DNA of 64,000 bases from positions 1 to 64,000 of the forward strand of contig NZ_VDFW01000015.1 in assembly GCF_006152065.1 (NCBI RefSeq), written 5' to 3'. The stretch is from Amycolatopsis alkalitolerans (GTDB taxonomy: Bacteria; Actinomycetota; Actinomycetes; Mycobacteriales; Pseudonocardiaceae). Shown in pieces: positions 8,589 through 17,414 of the stretch. Position 1 is the first letter of the stretch. Each line of letters begins with the position of its first letter. A model generated the notes under the pieces. That model had not been told where the DNA came from, did no database searches, and worked only from the letters and a program-made list of their open reading frames with translations. The position numbers and the translations under genes were made by a program.

Positions 8589-8981
8589 ATGACACAACCC
8601 ACAGTCTGGCCGGCCCTTCGCTACGACGACGCGCCGGCCGCGATCCGTTTCCTCGTTGACGTTTTCGGTTTCCGGGAAGCACTCGTGGTGCCCGACGAGC
8701 GGGGCGACATCAGGCACGCCGAGCTGCGCTGGCCCGAAGGCGGCGCCGTGATGCTCGGGAGCACCAAGCGCACCGAGAGCGTGCACGCCGAGATGAAGGC
8801 GGGCGTCACGTCGGTCTACGTGGTGACCGACGACGTCGACGGGGTGTACGCGCGGGTGCGGCGGGCCGGTTTCGAGCTTGCGGAAGACCTGCACGACACC
8901 GACTTCGGCTCCCACACGTTCACCACCCGTGATCCCGAGGGGAACCAGTGGACCTTCGGCACCTACCGGGGCGCGCCGTGA
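8589..8981 (+). CDS. VOC-superfamily (glyoxalase/bleomycin-resistance-like) protein
   Basis: The 130-residue single-domain protein has beta-alpha-beta-beta-beta modules. It begins WPALRYDDAPAAIRFLVDVFGF and ends TTRDPEGNQWTFGTY, the usual last strand with a metal-position glutamate-like region. VOC proteins include lyases, dioxygenases and drug-binding proteins, and the substrate cannot be assigned. It follows the AraC gene by 5 bp. Confidence 0.88.
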   Translation: MTQPTVWPALRYDDAPAAIRFLVDVFGFREALVVPDERGDIRHAELRWPEGGAVMLGSTKRTESVHAEMKAGVTSVYVVTDDVDGVYARVRRAGFELAEDLHDTDFGSHTFTTRDPEGNQWTFGTYRGAP

Positions 8982-9029
8982 CCACCCTCGGTTTCCCGTA
9001 ACCGGGGTTCATCTGGCAATCTGGACGGT

Positions 9030-9884
9030 GTGTTGCGGCTTGCCGGTGCACGGCTGCTCGGTGATCGGGACTATCCCGCGGTTCATGCCGTTCTGGCGGC
9101 CGACCCGGTCGCCAGTTGCATGGTCAGCGCACGGGTCGAGGTCACAGGTCTCGACCCCTGGCGGCTCGGCGGGGAGCTGTGGGCGGCCGACCACCGTGCC
9201 GCCCGCTCCGGTCGCCTGGCCGGGCTGTGCTTCTCCGGCCCCAACCTGATCCCCTTGCGGGGCAACTCCTCCGCCCTGCGCTCGTTCGCCGACCGGGCCC
9301 TGCGCAAGCAGCGCATCTGCTCGTCCCTGGTCGGCCCGGCCGAGCAGGTGCTGGGGCTGTGGGACGAGCTCGAGCCGGAGTGGGGCCCGGCCCGTGAGAT
9401 CCGCGGCGACCAGCCGCTCATGGCGACCGACCGCCAGCCCGCGGTGGCTCCGGACGCGTTCGTGCGGCCCGTCCGGCCCGACGAGCTCGAGCGGTACCTG
9501 CCCGCCGCCATCGCGATGTTCATCGAAGAGGTGGGCGTCGATCCCCGCGCGGGTGACGGGGGCGCGAGCTACCGCGCCCGGGTCGCCGAGCTGATCTCCG
9601 GCGGCCGGGCCTTCGCGCGGTTCGAGGGTGGCGAGGTCGTGTTCAAGGCGGAGATCGGCGCGCTTTCCCGCACGGTCGGCCAGATCCAGGGGGTGTGGGT
9701 GCACCCGGACCGCCGCGGTCACGGTCTCGGCACGGCGGGCACGGCGGCCGTGGTCAGCAGGCTCGTCAACGGGATGGGCCGCACGGCCAGCCTGTACGTC
9801 AACTCGTTCAACGCGCCCGCGCTCGCCGCCTACCGGCGGCTGGGGTTCAGCCAGGTCGGCCGCTACGCCACGGTCCTGTTCTGA
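9030..9884 (+). CDS. GNAT acetyltransferase with DUF4081-like N-terminal domain
   Basis: The 284-residue protein starts at GTG 9030, with CAATCT 7 bp upstream as a likely -10 box, suggesting a leaderless mRNA. The N-terminal half (about 1-140) matches the DUF4081-type domain before GNAT. The C-terminal GNAT domain has [20 protein letters not shown] (acetyl-CoA loop R/Q-x-x-G-x-G/A) and [19 protein letters not shown]. The acceptor is unknown. A homologue lies directly downstream of ispG in mycobacteria (from memory), so the Uma2/AraC/VOC genes look like an insertion into a conserved neighbourhood. Confidence 0.9.
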   Translation: MLRLAGARLLGDRDYPAVHAVLAADPVASCMVSARVEVTGLDPWRLGGELWAADHRAARSGRLAGLCFSGPNLIPLRGNSSALRSFADRALRKQRICSSLVGPAEQVLGLWDELEPEWGPAREIRGDQPLMATDRQPAVAPDAFVRPVRPDELERYLPAAIAMFIEEVGVDPRAGDGGASYRARVAELISGGRAFARFEGGEVVFKAEIGALSRTVGQIQGVWVHPDRRGHGLGTAGTAAVVSRLVNGMGRTASLYVNSFNAPALAAYRRLGFSQVGRYATVLF

Positions 9885-9888
9885 GTCG

Positions 9889-9894
9889 TAGGCT
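9889..9894 (+). promoter_or_regulatory. -10 box for leaderless map
   Basis: TAGGCT is followed by exactly seven bases and then the ATG at 9902. Transcription would therefore start at or next to the initiation codon, and no Shine-Dalgarno site is present. Confidence 0.5.
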
Positions 9895-9901
9895 GGGGTC
9901 C

Positions 9902-10759
9902 ATGTCCCTGCGTGCTCCGCTGAAGCCCGGCGTCCAGACGCCGCGCCGTCTCGTTCCCGCCAGCATTCCGCGCCCCGAGTACGTGGACAAGCCGGCGCCG
10001 AAGCGGGACGGCGGTAACGGCGTGCGCACGCCCGAGGTCATCGAGGCCATGCGGGTCGCGTGCCGGATCGCGGCGCAGGCGCTGGACGAGGGTGGCAAGG
10101 CCGTCAAGCCGGGCAACACCACCGAAGACGTCGACAAGGTCGTGCACGAGTTCCTGCTCGACCACCAGGCGTACCCGTCGACGCTGGGTTACCGGAACTT
10201 CCCGAAGTCCTGCTGCACCTCGCTGAACGAGGTGATCTGCCACGGGATCCCGGACTCGACGGTGATCGAGGACGGTGACATCTGCAATATCGATGTCACG
10301 GCGTTCATCGGTGGCGTGCACGGCGACACGAACGCGACCTTCCTCGCCGGCGACGTGTCCGAGGATGCGCGGCTGCTCGTCGAACGCACGCGTGAGGCGA
10401 CCATGCGCGCGATCAAGGCCGTCCGGCCAGGGCGCCAGCTCAACGTGATCGGCCGGGTGATCGAGTCCTACGCGAAGCGTTTCGGCTACGGCGTGGTGCG
10501 CGACTTCACCGGGCACGGGGTCGGCCCGGCCTTCCACACGGCGCCGACCGTGCTGCACTACGAGGACCCGTCGGTGACCACGGTCATCGAGGAGGGCATG
10601 ACCTTCACGATCGAGCCGATGATCACGCTCGGCTCGATCGACTACGACATCTGGGACGACGACTGGACGGTCACCACGAAGGACAAGAGCTGGACGGCCC
10701 AGTTCGAGCACACCCTCGTGGTCACCGCGACCGGCGCGGAGATCCTGACCCTTCCCTGA
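9902..10759 (+). CDS. map: Methionine aminopeptidase, type Ib
   Basis: It removes the N-terminal methionine from nascent proteins. The 285-residue length with an N-terminal extension ([24 protein letters not shown]) matches actinobacterial type Ib enzymes, which use it to dock on the ribosome. The five metal ligands are visible: D in CNIDVTAF, D in GDTNATF, H in FTGHGVG, E in FTIEPMI and E in AQFEHTL. The last 38 bp overlap the convergent FadR-type gene. Confidence 0.97.
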   Translation: MSLRAPLKPGVQTPRRLVPASIPRPEYVDKPAPKRDGGNGVRTPEVIEAMRVACRIAAQALDEGGKAVKPGNTTEDVDKVVHEFLLDHQAYPSTLGYRNFPKSCCTSLNEVICHGIPDSTVIEDGDICNIDVTAFIGGVHGDTNATFLAGDVSEDARLLVERTREATMRAIKAVRPGRQLNVIGRVIESYAKRFGYGVVRDFTGHGVGPAFHTAPTVLHYEDPSVTTVIEEGMTFTIEPMITLGSIDYDIWDDDWTVTTKDKSWTAQFEHTLVVTATGAEILTLP

Positions 10760-11414
10760 GCAGCTGGTCGAGGAACCCGCCGGCCTCGGCCGCGGCGCGT
10801 GCCGGGTCGCGGTCGGCGATCGCCGCCAGCAGCCCGCTGTGCCCGATCTCGGCGCGGTCGTGCAGCGGGTCGCGCGAGGTCGCGGCGACGCTCGCGCTGA
10901 CGGCCTCGGTGAGCCCTCGGTACAGCTCGGTCAGCAGCCGGTTGTGTCCACATCGGACGACGGTGAGGTGGAATTCGGTGTCCACGCGGACGAAGTCCTC
11001 GTGGCGTCCTTCGTCCCACGCGCGGTCGCGTTCGGCCAGCACCGCCCGCAGCTCGGCGAGATCCTCGTCGGTGCGCGCTTCGGCGGCCAGCCGGGCGCCC
11101 TCGACCTCCAGGCTGCGCCGCACCTGCAGCACTTCCCGCAGTTCGGTACCGCACAACCGGCGGATCGCTCCGGAGACCTCGCTCGTGGCGCGCACGTAGG
11201 TACCGTCGCCCTGGCGGACTTCGAGCAGTCCGCTGTGGGCGAGCGCGCGGATCGCCTCGCGGATCGTGTTCCGGCCCACGCCGAGCGTTTCGGCCAGCGC
11301 GGTCTCGGGCGGGATTCGCCCGCCCACCGGCCATTCGCCGCCGGAGATGGCCTCGCGCAGCTGGCCGATCACCTGGTCCACCAGACCCGCGCGGCGCGTT
11401 GTGGCTAGCGGCAC
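10722..11414 (-). CDS. FadR-subfamily GntR regulator
   Basis: The N-terminal winged helix-turn-helix ([41 protein letters not shown]) is followed by an FCD all-helical ligand domain with metal-type histidines ([17 protein letters not shown]). GTG 11414 is preferred because GAAGGG lies 9 bp upstream. TTG 11435 would add seven residues. It diverges from the MFS transporter gene, so it most likely represses that transporter and itself in answer to a small acid. The 3' end overlaps map by 38 bp. Confidence 0.88.
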   Translation of the reverse strand: MPLATTRRAGLVDQVIGQLREAISGGEWPVGGRIPPETALAETLGVGRNTIREAIRALAHSGLLEVRQGDGTYVRATSEVSGAIRRLCGTELREVLQVRRSLEVEGARLAAEARTDEDLAELRAVLAERDRAWDEGRHEDFVRVDTEFHLTVVRCGHNRLLTELYRGLTEAVSASVAATSRDPLHDRAEIGHSGLLAAIADRDPARAAAEAGGFLDQLLREGSGSPRRSR

Positions 11415-11424
11415 GACAATTGTC
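11415..11424. promoter_or_regulatory. Candidate operator (GACAATTGTC) for the FadR-type regulator
   Basis: This perfect 10 bp palindrome sits immediately upstream of the preferred regulator start and 40 bp before the divergent MFS start. The two possible -10 boxes (GATAGT at 11451-11456 forward, TACTAT on the reverse strand) overlap just beside it, so one bound protein could block both. Confidence 0.5.
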
Positions 11425-11463
11425 CCTTCACCCAATCATCCTACGTCTGCGATAGTAGCGGGC

Positions 11464-12657
11464 GTGGTCGAAACCCCGGTGAAACAAACTCCCCGCGTGC
11501 TGATCGGCGGCGGGGTGCTCGGTGCGGCCGTCGTGCTCGCCGCGCTGAACCTGCGGCCCGCCGTGACGGCCACCGGGTCGGTGCTGGACGAGATGCGGGA
11601 GTCGCTCGGTGCGAGCGCGACCTGGGCGAGTGCGCTGACCACCGCGCCCGGCCTGTGCTTCGCGGCGGCGGGTTTGGCCGCGCCGTGGGTGGCGAAGCGG
11701 GTCGGGATCAGCGCCTCGGTGGCGGCCTCGCTCGTGTTGCTGACCGGCGGGATGATCCTGCGGGTACTCGACGGCCCGCTCGTGGTGCTCGGGGGCACGC
11801 TTGTCGCGACGGCGGGAATCGCGCTGGCCAACGTGCTGATCCCGGTCGTGGTGAAGGAGTCGTTCACCGCCAGGATCGGGCTCGTGACCGGCCTCTACAC
11901 CGGGGCGTTGCAGGCCGGCGGCGCGCTGGGTTCGGCGGTGACCCCGGCGCTCTCCGGCGCCTTCGGCGGCTGGCGAGAGGGCTTGGTGAGCTGGGCCGTG
12001 CTGTCGGGTCTCGCGCTCGTCGTATGGCTGGCCGTCGCCCGGACCCGGCCGGCTTCGGGGCATGGTGCGGGCTCACCGGAGACCACCGAGCGGTCGCTGC
12101 TGCGCAACCGGCTTGCCTGGATCGTCACGATCTTCTTCGGCCTGCAGGCGTGCCTCGCGTACATCGTGATGGGCTGGCTGCCCGAGGTGTTCATCGACGC
12201 CGGCCTCAGCCGTGCCGACGCCGGGCTGCTGGTCGGCCTGGTCTCGATCATCGGGCTGCCGGTCAGCCTGATCGTGCCGCCGCTCGCCGCGCGTCAGGGC
12301 AGCCAGAGCTGGTGGATCCTGGCGCTCGGCGTCTTCGGGCTCACCGGCGTCGCCGGGACCATGGTCGCGCCCAGCGCCGCGCCGGTGCTGTGGGGCATCC
12401 TGATCGGACTGGGCATGTCCGTGTTCTCACTCGCGCTGACCACGATCGCCCTGCGGGCCCGCACCGGCGGTGACACGGCGCGGCTTTCCGGGATGGCCCA
12501 GGGGTTCGGCTACCTGTTCGCGGCCGCGGGCCCCTTCGTGTTCGGCGTGCTGCACGATCTCACCGGCGGCTGGACGGTGCCGTTCCTCATGCTGCTGGTG
12601 ATCGTCGCGGTGCAGATGGTGTTCGGATTCCTGGCGGGTCGCCCGCGCTACGTCTAG
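11464..12657 (+). CDS. MFS transporter, CynX/NimT-like
   Basis: The 397-residue, roughly 12-helix protein starts at GTG 11464, with GATAGT 7 bp upstream (leaderless). The N-terminal part ALNLRPAVTATGSVLDEM with a following TTAPGLCFAAAG helix is typical of the CynX/NimT branch (cyanate or nitroimidazole-type transport proteins). The substrate is unknown. Its partner is the divergent FadR-type regulator. The final 71 bp overlap the convergent second MFS gene. Confidence 0.9.
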   Translation: MVETPVKQTPRVLIGGGVLGAAVVLAALNLRPAVTATGSVLDEMRESLGASATWASALTTAPGLCFAAAGLAAPWVAKRVGISASVAASLVLLTGGMILRVLDGPLVVLGGTLVATAGIALANVLIPVVVKESFTARIGLVTGLYTGALQAGGALGSAVTPALSGAFGGWREGLVSWAVLSGLALVVWLAVARTRPASGHGAGSPETTERSLLRNRLAWIVTIFFGLQACLAYIVMGWLPEVFIDAGLSRADAGLLVGLVSIIGLPVSLIVPPLAARQGSQSWWILALGVFGLTGVAGTMVAPSAAPVLWGILIGLGMSVFSLALTTIALRARTGGDTARLSGMAQGFGYLFAAAGPFVFGVLHDLTGGWTVPFLMLLVIVAVQMVFGFLAGRPRYV

Positions 12658-13840
12658 GCAGCAAGAGCGGGGTGCCGAGCAGGAGGACGCCGGAGACGGT
12701 GATCGCGGTGAGCGGGCTGGTCAGTGTCGCGAGGATGCCCCAGAGCACCATGAGCGCCGCCTGCGTGAGCTTGCCGCTGATAGTCCACGCGCTGAGGACC
12801 CGCGCGGTCTGATCGGCGGGCGCGCGCCGCAGGCGTTCTGTCGCGTAGATGGGGTTGAAGATGCCCATGCAGGTGATCAGCAGGCCCTCGACGACGATGA
12901 CCGTGAGAAGTCCGGGGATGGCTGGCCGGGTGAAGGCGAGGCCGAGCGGGAAGAGCGATCGCAGCCAGCCGGAGACGATCATGACCCGGTGCTGGCCGTA
13001 GCGGGCGACGAGGCGCGCGGACAAGCGGGAGCCGGCGAAGCCACCGACGGCGGGGATGCCGAAAGCGAGACCGTATTGCCAGGCCGGGAAATGGTACTGG
13101 CCCAGCAGGAGGACCGACAGGAGCGGGCCGGTGGCCATGATCAGGCCGCCGACCGTCAGGGAGTTGAAGAACAGGCGCCGTAGGACAGGGTCGCGGAGGA
13201 TGCATCGCCAACCGCCCAGAAGGCCGGCCCCGCGCACCGTGCCGGCCCGGTCCCGGGGTGCCGCGACGTCTCCGCCACGGATGCGGAGGACCCCGAGCGC
13301 GGACAGCAGGTAGCTGACGGCGTCCGCGGCGACGGTGATGACCGGGCCGAGCAACCCGATCAGCGCGCCGCCCAGCGGCGGGCCCGCTGCGGTCGCCACC
13401 CACGCCGTGGCCCCGAGTCTGCCGTTCGCGGCAAGGAGGTGATCGCCGCGAACGAGGTGTTTCAGGTAAGCGCCGGACGCGGCGGTGAAGGCGATGCTCG
13501 CGGTGGTGCCGGTGACCGAGACCACCAGCAACTGGCCGTAGGACAGAAAACCGAGGGAGTAGGCGATCGGAATGCTCGCCATCGCGAGGAAGCGGACCAC
13601 GTCCATCGCGATCATCACCGGGCGCTTGGACCGATGCTCGACCCACGGTCCGAGGAGGACCGCGACGATCGCCGCGACGGCGAGCCCGGCGGATTCGAGG
13701 AGCGACACGGCGAACGCGGGCGCATGCAGGACACGAACCGCGATGAGCGGGAACGCCCCGAAGGCGATCCACGTGCCGTAGGTGCTCACGGCGTAGGCCG
13801 ACCACAGCCGGCGGAAGCCGGCCCCCAGCTTCACGTGCAC
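12587..13840 (-). CDS. MFS transporter, EntS/MFS_3-like exporter
   Basis: The protein has 417 residues from GTG 13840; a second GTG two codons later is an alternative, and GGGAG lies upstream. It begins FRRLWSAYAVSTYGTWIAFGAFPLIAV and carries the MFS signature LGPWVEHRSKRPVMIAMDVVR between helices 2 and 3, as in drug and siderophore exporters. Its 3' end lies 71 bp inside the convergent transporter gene. Upstream it diverges from a LysR regulator, the probable controller. Confidence 0.88.
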   Translation of the reverse strand: MHVKLGAGFRRLWSAYAVSTYGTWIAFGAFPLIAVRVLHAPAFAVSLLESAGLAVAAIVAVLLGPWVEHRSKRPVMIAMDVVRFLAMASIPIAYSLGFLSYGQLLVVSVTGTTASIAFTAASGAYLKHLVRGDHLLAANGRLGATAWVATAAGPPLGGALIGLLGPVITVAADAVSYLLSALGVLRIRGGDVAAPRDRAGTVRGAGLLGGWRCILRDPVLRRLFFNSLTVGGLIMATGPLLSVLLLGQYHFPAWQYGLAFGIPAVGGFAGSRLSARLVARYGQHRVMIVSGWLRSLFPLGLAFTRPAIPGLLTVIVVEGLLITCMGIFNPIYATERLRRAPADQTARVLSAWTISGKLTQAALMVLWGILATLTSPLTAITVSGVLLLGTPLLLPRRSAGDPPGIRTPSAPRRSPAA

Positions 13841-13930
13841 AAGACTCCCTCACGACAACCAGCCGTTGGACCCCGCGAGCACAGCAGCGACCGCGGTGGC
13901 GGATCAAACAACCGCGCTCCCGGCGAGCCA

Positions 13931-13943
13931 CAACGATCAGTTG
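13931..13943. promoter_or_regulatory. Candidate LysR operator (CAAC-N5-GTTG)
   Basis: CAACGATCAGTTG is an inverted repeat in the 122 bp gap between the divergent MFS and LysR genes. It ends seven bases before the TAAGCT -10 box (13950-13955) of the LysR gene, a common position for LysR autoregulation. Confidence 0.45.
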
Positions 13944-13962
13944 GGCACCTAAGCTGCCCTCG

Positions 13963-14901
13963 ATGGATACCGAAGCGGTGCGATCATTCGTCCGGGCAGC
14001 CGAGCTCGGACAGCTGCAACACGCCGCCGACGAGCTGGGCGTGACACAGCAGGCGGTTTCGAAGCGGATCGCCGCCCTCGAGCGCGAGCTGGAAATCCGC
14101 CTGTTCACCCGGACCGCCCGAGGGGTGGAGTTGACGCTCGACGGTCAGGCGTTCCTCCCACATGCGCGGAGCATCGTCACGGGTGTCGAGCGCGCCATCA
14201 CCGCGATCAGGCCGAACTCACGGGCCTTGCGGATCGACGTCCTCGGGTTCCGAAGCGGCCAGGCCGTCATCCTCCACGACTACTGGCGGTCGCATCCCGG
14301 AACCGACCTCGACGTGGTGACCTTGAGAGCGGCGGACCCGCAGGTGGCGGTCGCCGCGATCCAAGCGGGCGACATCGACGCGTCGTTCCGCACGATCACC
14401 GACCCGGCCGCGCTGCCACGCGACGTCCGGATGGTCCACGTGCTCGACTTCCCGCTGGAGTTCCTCGCGGGCCCGAGGCATCCGCTGGCCGCCGCGCGAA
14501 CGCTGACACCGGCCCAGCTGCGCGGGCACCGGATCTGGGTGCCGGGCATCGCACCCCGATGCGAATGGGGCGTGTTCTACGACCAGCTCGCCACCGAACT
14601 CGACCTCCGCATCGACGGGGCGGGCCCGAACTTCGGCGTCGAAGTCGTCCTCGACACCCTTGCGGACTCGGCCGACGTCGCCACCCTCGTCGGCAACCGC
14701 GACCGCCTCGTCTGGCCGGCCGGCTACGACCTTCGCCGCATCCCGGTCGTGAACCCGACGATCGCCTACCCGCTGTCGCTCCTCTTCCGCGCCACGGATC
14801 CACCACCCGGACTGCGCGGGATCATCGACTACTTCCGAAGCCTGGCAACACTTCCCGAGCCCGTCTGGCGTCCATTCTGGACACGACGTAGCGCCGCCTA
14901 G
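13963..14901 (+). CDS. LysR-family transcriptional regulator
   Basis: The 312-residue protein has an N-terminal winged helix-turn-helix (AAELGQLQHAADELGVTQQAVSKRIAALE) and a periplasmic-binding-protein-like effector domain. ATG 13963 is preceded by TAAGCT at 7 bp, so the mRNA is probably leaderless. It diverges from the EntS-like exporter and likely regulates it. The first residues (MDTEAVRSFVRAAELG) confirm the start. Confidence 0.92.
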   Translation: MDTEAVRSFVRAAELGQLQHAADELGVTQQAVSKRIAALERELEIRLFTRTARGVELTLDGQAFLPHARSIVTGVERAITAIRPNSRALRIDVLGFRSGQAVILHDYWRSHPGTDLDVVTLRAADPQVAVAAIQAGDIDASFRTITDPAALPRDVRMVHVLDFPLEFLAGPRHPLAAARTLTPAQLRGHRIWVPGIAPRCEWGVFYDQLATELDLRIDGAGPNFGVEVVLDTLADSADVATLVGNRDRLVWPAGYDLRRIPVVNPTIAYPLSLLFRATDPPPGLRGIIDYFRSLATLPEPVWRPFWTRRSAA

Positions 14902-14946
14902 TGAGTCTGGCCCTCAAGCATCCGGTGCTCCGCCGCGGCTCCTTCG

Positions 14947-15387
14947 TCAGACGGGCAGGCTCGCGAGATAGGCGTCGAACCGGTCGAGGCTGGTGGCGAA
15001 CCCGGCCCGCGCCTCGGCGCTGAGGTACGCGGCGGGCACGTTGGTCTGATGCGTGATCACCTCGGTACGGCCGTCGCCGAGGTCGTGAAAGGTGATCTCG
15101 GTGCGCATACCGCCCTCGACCTCCGGCTCGATCCATACGAGCAGTTCCGGGCGGCGCACCTCGGCGTAGACCGCCCGCATCGTGTAGGTGCCGCCGTCTT
15201 CGCCGACCATGGTCGTCTCGAACGCGCCGCCGGGGCGCAGGTCGACGACGATGTTCTCGACCGGCGTCGTCGTGCCCGCCGGGCCCCAGAAGTGGGCGAG
15301 GTGCTCGGGTTTGGTCATACAGTCGAACAGCAGCTCGCGCGAACCGTGGTGGACGCGCCGGATGGTGAGCTCACCGGTCTCGGTCAT
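14947..15387 (-). CDS. SRPBCC/AHSA1-family protein
   Basis: The 146-residue START-like hydrophobic-pocket protein shows LTIRRVHHGSRELLFDCMT, WGPAGTTTPV and a central PGGAFETTM. It closes with ITHQTNVPAAYLSAEARAGFATSLDRFDAYL. AHSA1-type proteins next to ArsR regulators are a recurrent pair of unknown ligand. Its start lies 17 bp inside the end of the ArsR gene, so translation is coupled. Confidence 0.9.
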   Translation of the reverse strand: MTETGELTIRRVHHGSRELLFDCMTKPEHLAHFWGPAGTTTPVENIVVDLRPGGAFETTMVGEDGGTYTMRAVYAEVRRPELLVWIEPEVEGGMRTEITFHDLGDGRTEVITHQTNVPAAYLSAEARAGFATSLDRFDAYLASLPV

Positions 15388-15721
15388 CGTTCGGCCTCCT
15401 CAAGGCGGCAAGGTGGGTGCCAAGGCGGTCGTGGCGATCGGCCCAGATCCGCCGGTGGCGCTCGATCCAGCCGGCGGCCGCCGCCAGGCGTTCCGTTTCG
15501 AGTACGCAGGGCCGCGATTGCGCGGCCCGGATACGTGAGATGAGCCGGGCCTGCTCGAGCACCTTCAGATGCTTGGAGATCGCCTGCTGGGTCATGCCGA
15601 ACGGCTCGACCAGCTGGCCCACGGTCGCGTTGCCCCGGGCGAGCCGTTCCAGGATGGCGCGCCGGGTGGGATCCGCGAGCGCGGAGAACACCTGGCTCAA
15701 CTCGTCTTCGGCCACTGGCAT
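15371..15721 (-). CDS. ArsR-family winged-helix repressor
   Basis: The protein has 116 residues from ATG 15721; a TTG at 15757 would add 12 residues but lies inside the operator. The core is FSALADPTRRAILERLARG, TVGQLVEPFGMTQQAISKHLKVLE and a wing segment. No metal-binding cysteine cluster is visible (only one cysteine, in RPCVLE), so it is unlikely to be a metal sensor. It is the first gene of the ArsR-SRPBCC pair. Confidence 0.9.
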   Translation of the reverse strand: MPVAEDELSQVFSALADPTRRAILERLARGNATVGQLVEPFGMTQQAISKHLKVLEQARLISRIRAAQSRPCVLETERLAAAAGWIERHRRIWADRHDRLGTHLAALRRPNDDRDR

Positions 15722-15737
15722 GCCCGGAACAGTACAC

Positions 15738-15769
15738 ACAACCGCAAGTTTGTACAACTATCTGGTTGT
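15738..15769. promoter_or_regulatory. Nested palindromic operator upstream of the ArsR gene
   Basis: Outer arms ACAACC (15738-15743) and GGTTGT (15764-15769) and the inner palindrome TTGTACAA (15750-15757) share one dyad axis at 15753/15754. It begins 17 bp upstream of the preferred ATG. This is the geometry expected for a dimeric ArsR repressor that controls its own operon. Confidence 0.6.
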
Positions 15770-15798
15770 TGAAGCCGGGCGGCGGCCGGAAGGGGGAC

Positions 15799-17178
15799 TC
15801 AGCCGAGGTCGAGGTTCAGCAGCGCGTTCTCGATCAGCTCCGGCAGCGCCGGATGGATCCAGTACTGGCCCCGCGCCATGCTTCGCGCGTCGAGGCCGAA
15901 GCTCATGGCCTGGACGAGCGGCTGGATCACGGTCGAGGCGTGCGGGCCGATGATGTGCGCGCCCAGCAGATGCCCGGTCTCCGGATCCGCCAGGAGTTTC
16001 GCGAACCCGGTGGTGTCCTCCATCGCCCAGCCGTAGGCGATCCCGGCGTAGTCCTGTTTGGACGTCACGTAGTTCAGGCCACGCCGGCGGGCCTGCTGCT
16101 CGGTCAGGCCGACGGAAGCGATCTGCGGTGAGCTGAACACCGCGTGCGGGACGAACCGGTGGTCCGCCTGGATTCGTTCGTCCGGATGCAGCAGATTGTG
16201 TTGCACCACATGGGCTTCGTGATTCGCGACGTGCTTGAGCTCATACGGCGAGGAGATGTCGCCGAGCGCGTAGACACCCTCGGCCGAGGTCTGCTGGTAC
16301 GCGTCCACCACGACGTGTCCACTGTCCATTGTGGTCACACCGGTGGCGGCCACGTCGAGCAGATCGGAGTTGGGGCGCCGGCCGACCGCGACGAGCAGTT
16401 CGTCGGTCTCGATGACGTCCCCGCCGGCCAGTTCGACGGCGATACCCGATTCCGTCCGCCGTACCCGGCGCGGCCTGTGGTTGAGCCGGACGTCGAAACG
16501 CTCGCTCGCCAGTTCCGTGAACCGCGCGCTGACGTCCTCGTCCTCGCCGCGCAGGAGGGCGCCCGACCGCGCGACCACGGTGACGTCGACGCCGAACGAC
16601 GAGAACACGTGCGCGAACTCCGCCCCGATGAACCCGCTGCCGATGATCACCAGCCGTGAGGGCAGCTTGTCGAGCCGCATCACGGTGTCGGAGGTGTGGT
16701 AGCCGACCTCGTCGAGGCCCTCGATGTCCGGGATGACCGGGCGCCCGCCCGCGGCGAGCACGAACCGGTCCGCGGTGATCGTCTCGGTGCCCTCGGCGAG
16801 GGAGACCGCCATCTCCTTGTGCCCGGTGAAGCGGCCTTCGCCCTCGTACACCGTGACGTTGGCGTTGTCCGCGTGGTTGATCCGGTAGTCGTGACCGCCG
16901 AGCGCGATCGGGTCGATACGGCCGAAAATGCGATCGCGGACGTCGCGCCACCGCACGTTGAGCAACTCCTCGTCCACGCCGAACCGGCTGCTGATCGCCG
17001 GGGTCGCGGCGAGGTCGGCCGTGTGCACGAACATCTTGGTCGGAATGCAGCCGACATTGAGGCAGGTACCGCCGAAAACGCCCTTTTCGACGATCGCCGT
17101 CTTCCAGTCCGCGAATCTCGGGTCGGGAATCGAGTTCCCGGAGCCGGTACCGACGATCACCAGGTCGTAGTGGGGCAC
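15799..17178 (-). CDS. mtr: Mycothione reductase
   Basis: This flavoprotein regenerates mycothiol from its disulfide with NADPH. The 459-residue length is the same as the mycobacterial enzyme (from memory). FAD site: DLVIVGTGSGNSI. Redox-active disulfide: GGTCLNVGCIPTKM. NAD(P)H site: LVIIGSGFIGAEFAHVFSS. Second FAD segment: GVYALGDISSPYELKHVA. C-terminal base: YWIHPALPELIENALL, with the catalytic His-Glu pair. The start is GTG 17178 behind GGAGGAAG. A SigR/SigH-type promoter precedes it, which fits oxidative-stress control. Confidence 0.97.
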   Translation of the reverse strand: MPHYDLVIVGTGSGNSIPDPRFADWKTAIVEKGVFGGTCLNVGCIPTKMFVHTADLAATPAISSRFGVDEELLNVRWRDVRDRIFGRIDPIALGGHDYRINHADNANVTVYEGEGRFTGHKEMAVSLAEGTETITADRFVLAAGGRPVIPDIEGLDEVGYHTSDTVMRLDKLPSRLVIIGSGFIGAEFAHVFSSFGVDVTVVARSGALLRGEDEDVSARFTELASERFDVRLNHRPRRVRRTESGIAVELAGGDVIETDELLVAVGRRPNSDLLDVAATGVTTMDSGHVVVDAYQQTSAEGVYALGDISSPYELKHVANHEAHVVQHNLLHPDERIQADHRFVPHAVFSSPQIASVGLTEQQARRRGLNYVTSKQDYAGIAYGWAMEDTTGFAKLLADPETGHLLGAHIIGPHASTVIQPLVQAMSFGLDARSMARGQYWIHPALPELIENALLNLDLG

Positions 17179-17214
17179 GCTCTTCCTCCGCGGTCAGCTG
17201 GATCCTTTTCGGTG

Positions 17215-17241
17215 AACCCGCCGGGCGCGGATCTTGTTCCC
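17215..17241 (-). promoter_or_regulatory. SigR/SigH-type promoter (GGGAAC-N18-GTT) for mtr
   Basis: On the minus strand GGGAAC (17241-17236), exactly 18 bases, and GTT (17217-17215) match the disulfide-stress sigma-factor consensus. The start codon lies 37 bp after the GTT, leaving room for the observed ribosome site. The same spacing recurs before the DsbA-like gene at 54819. Confidence 0.65.
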
Positions 17242-17414
17242 GCGAGCCGCTCGTCGCCGGCTTGACAGGCCGCGGGGAGACCACCCGATCCAGTGACACC
17301 GCCTCGAATGTCGGTCGACTAGGGTTGCGACGGCCGCATCCTTACGCGCCGGAGTCCAGTGAATGCCGAGCGCGACGACATGCACAGGCCGCATCCGGTA
17401 GAGAGGGCAGATCC

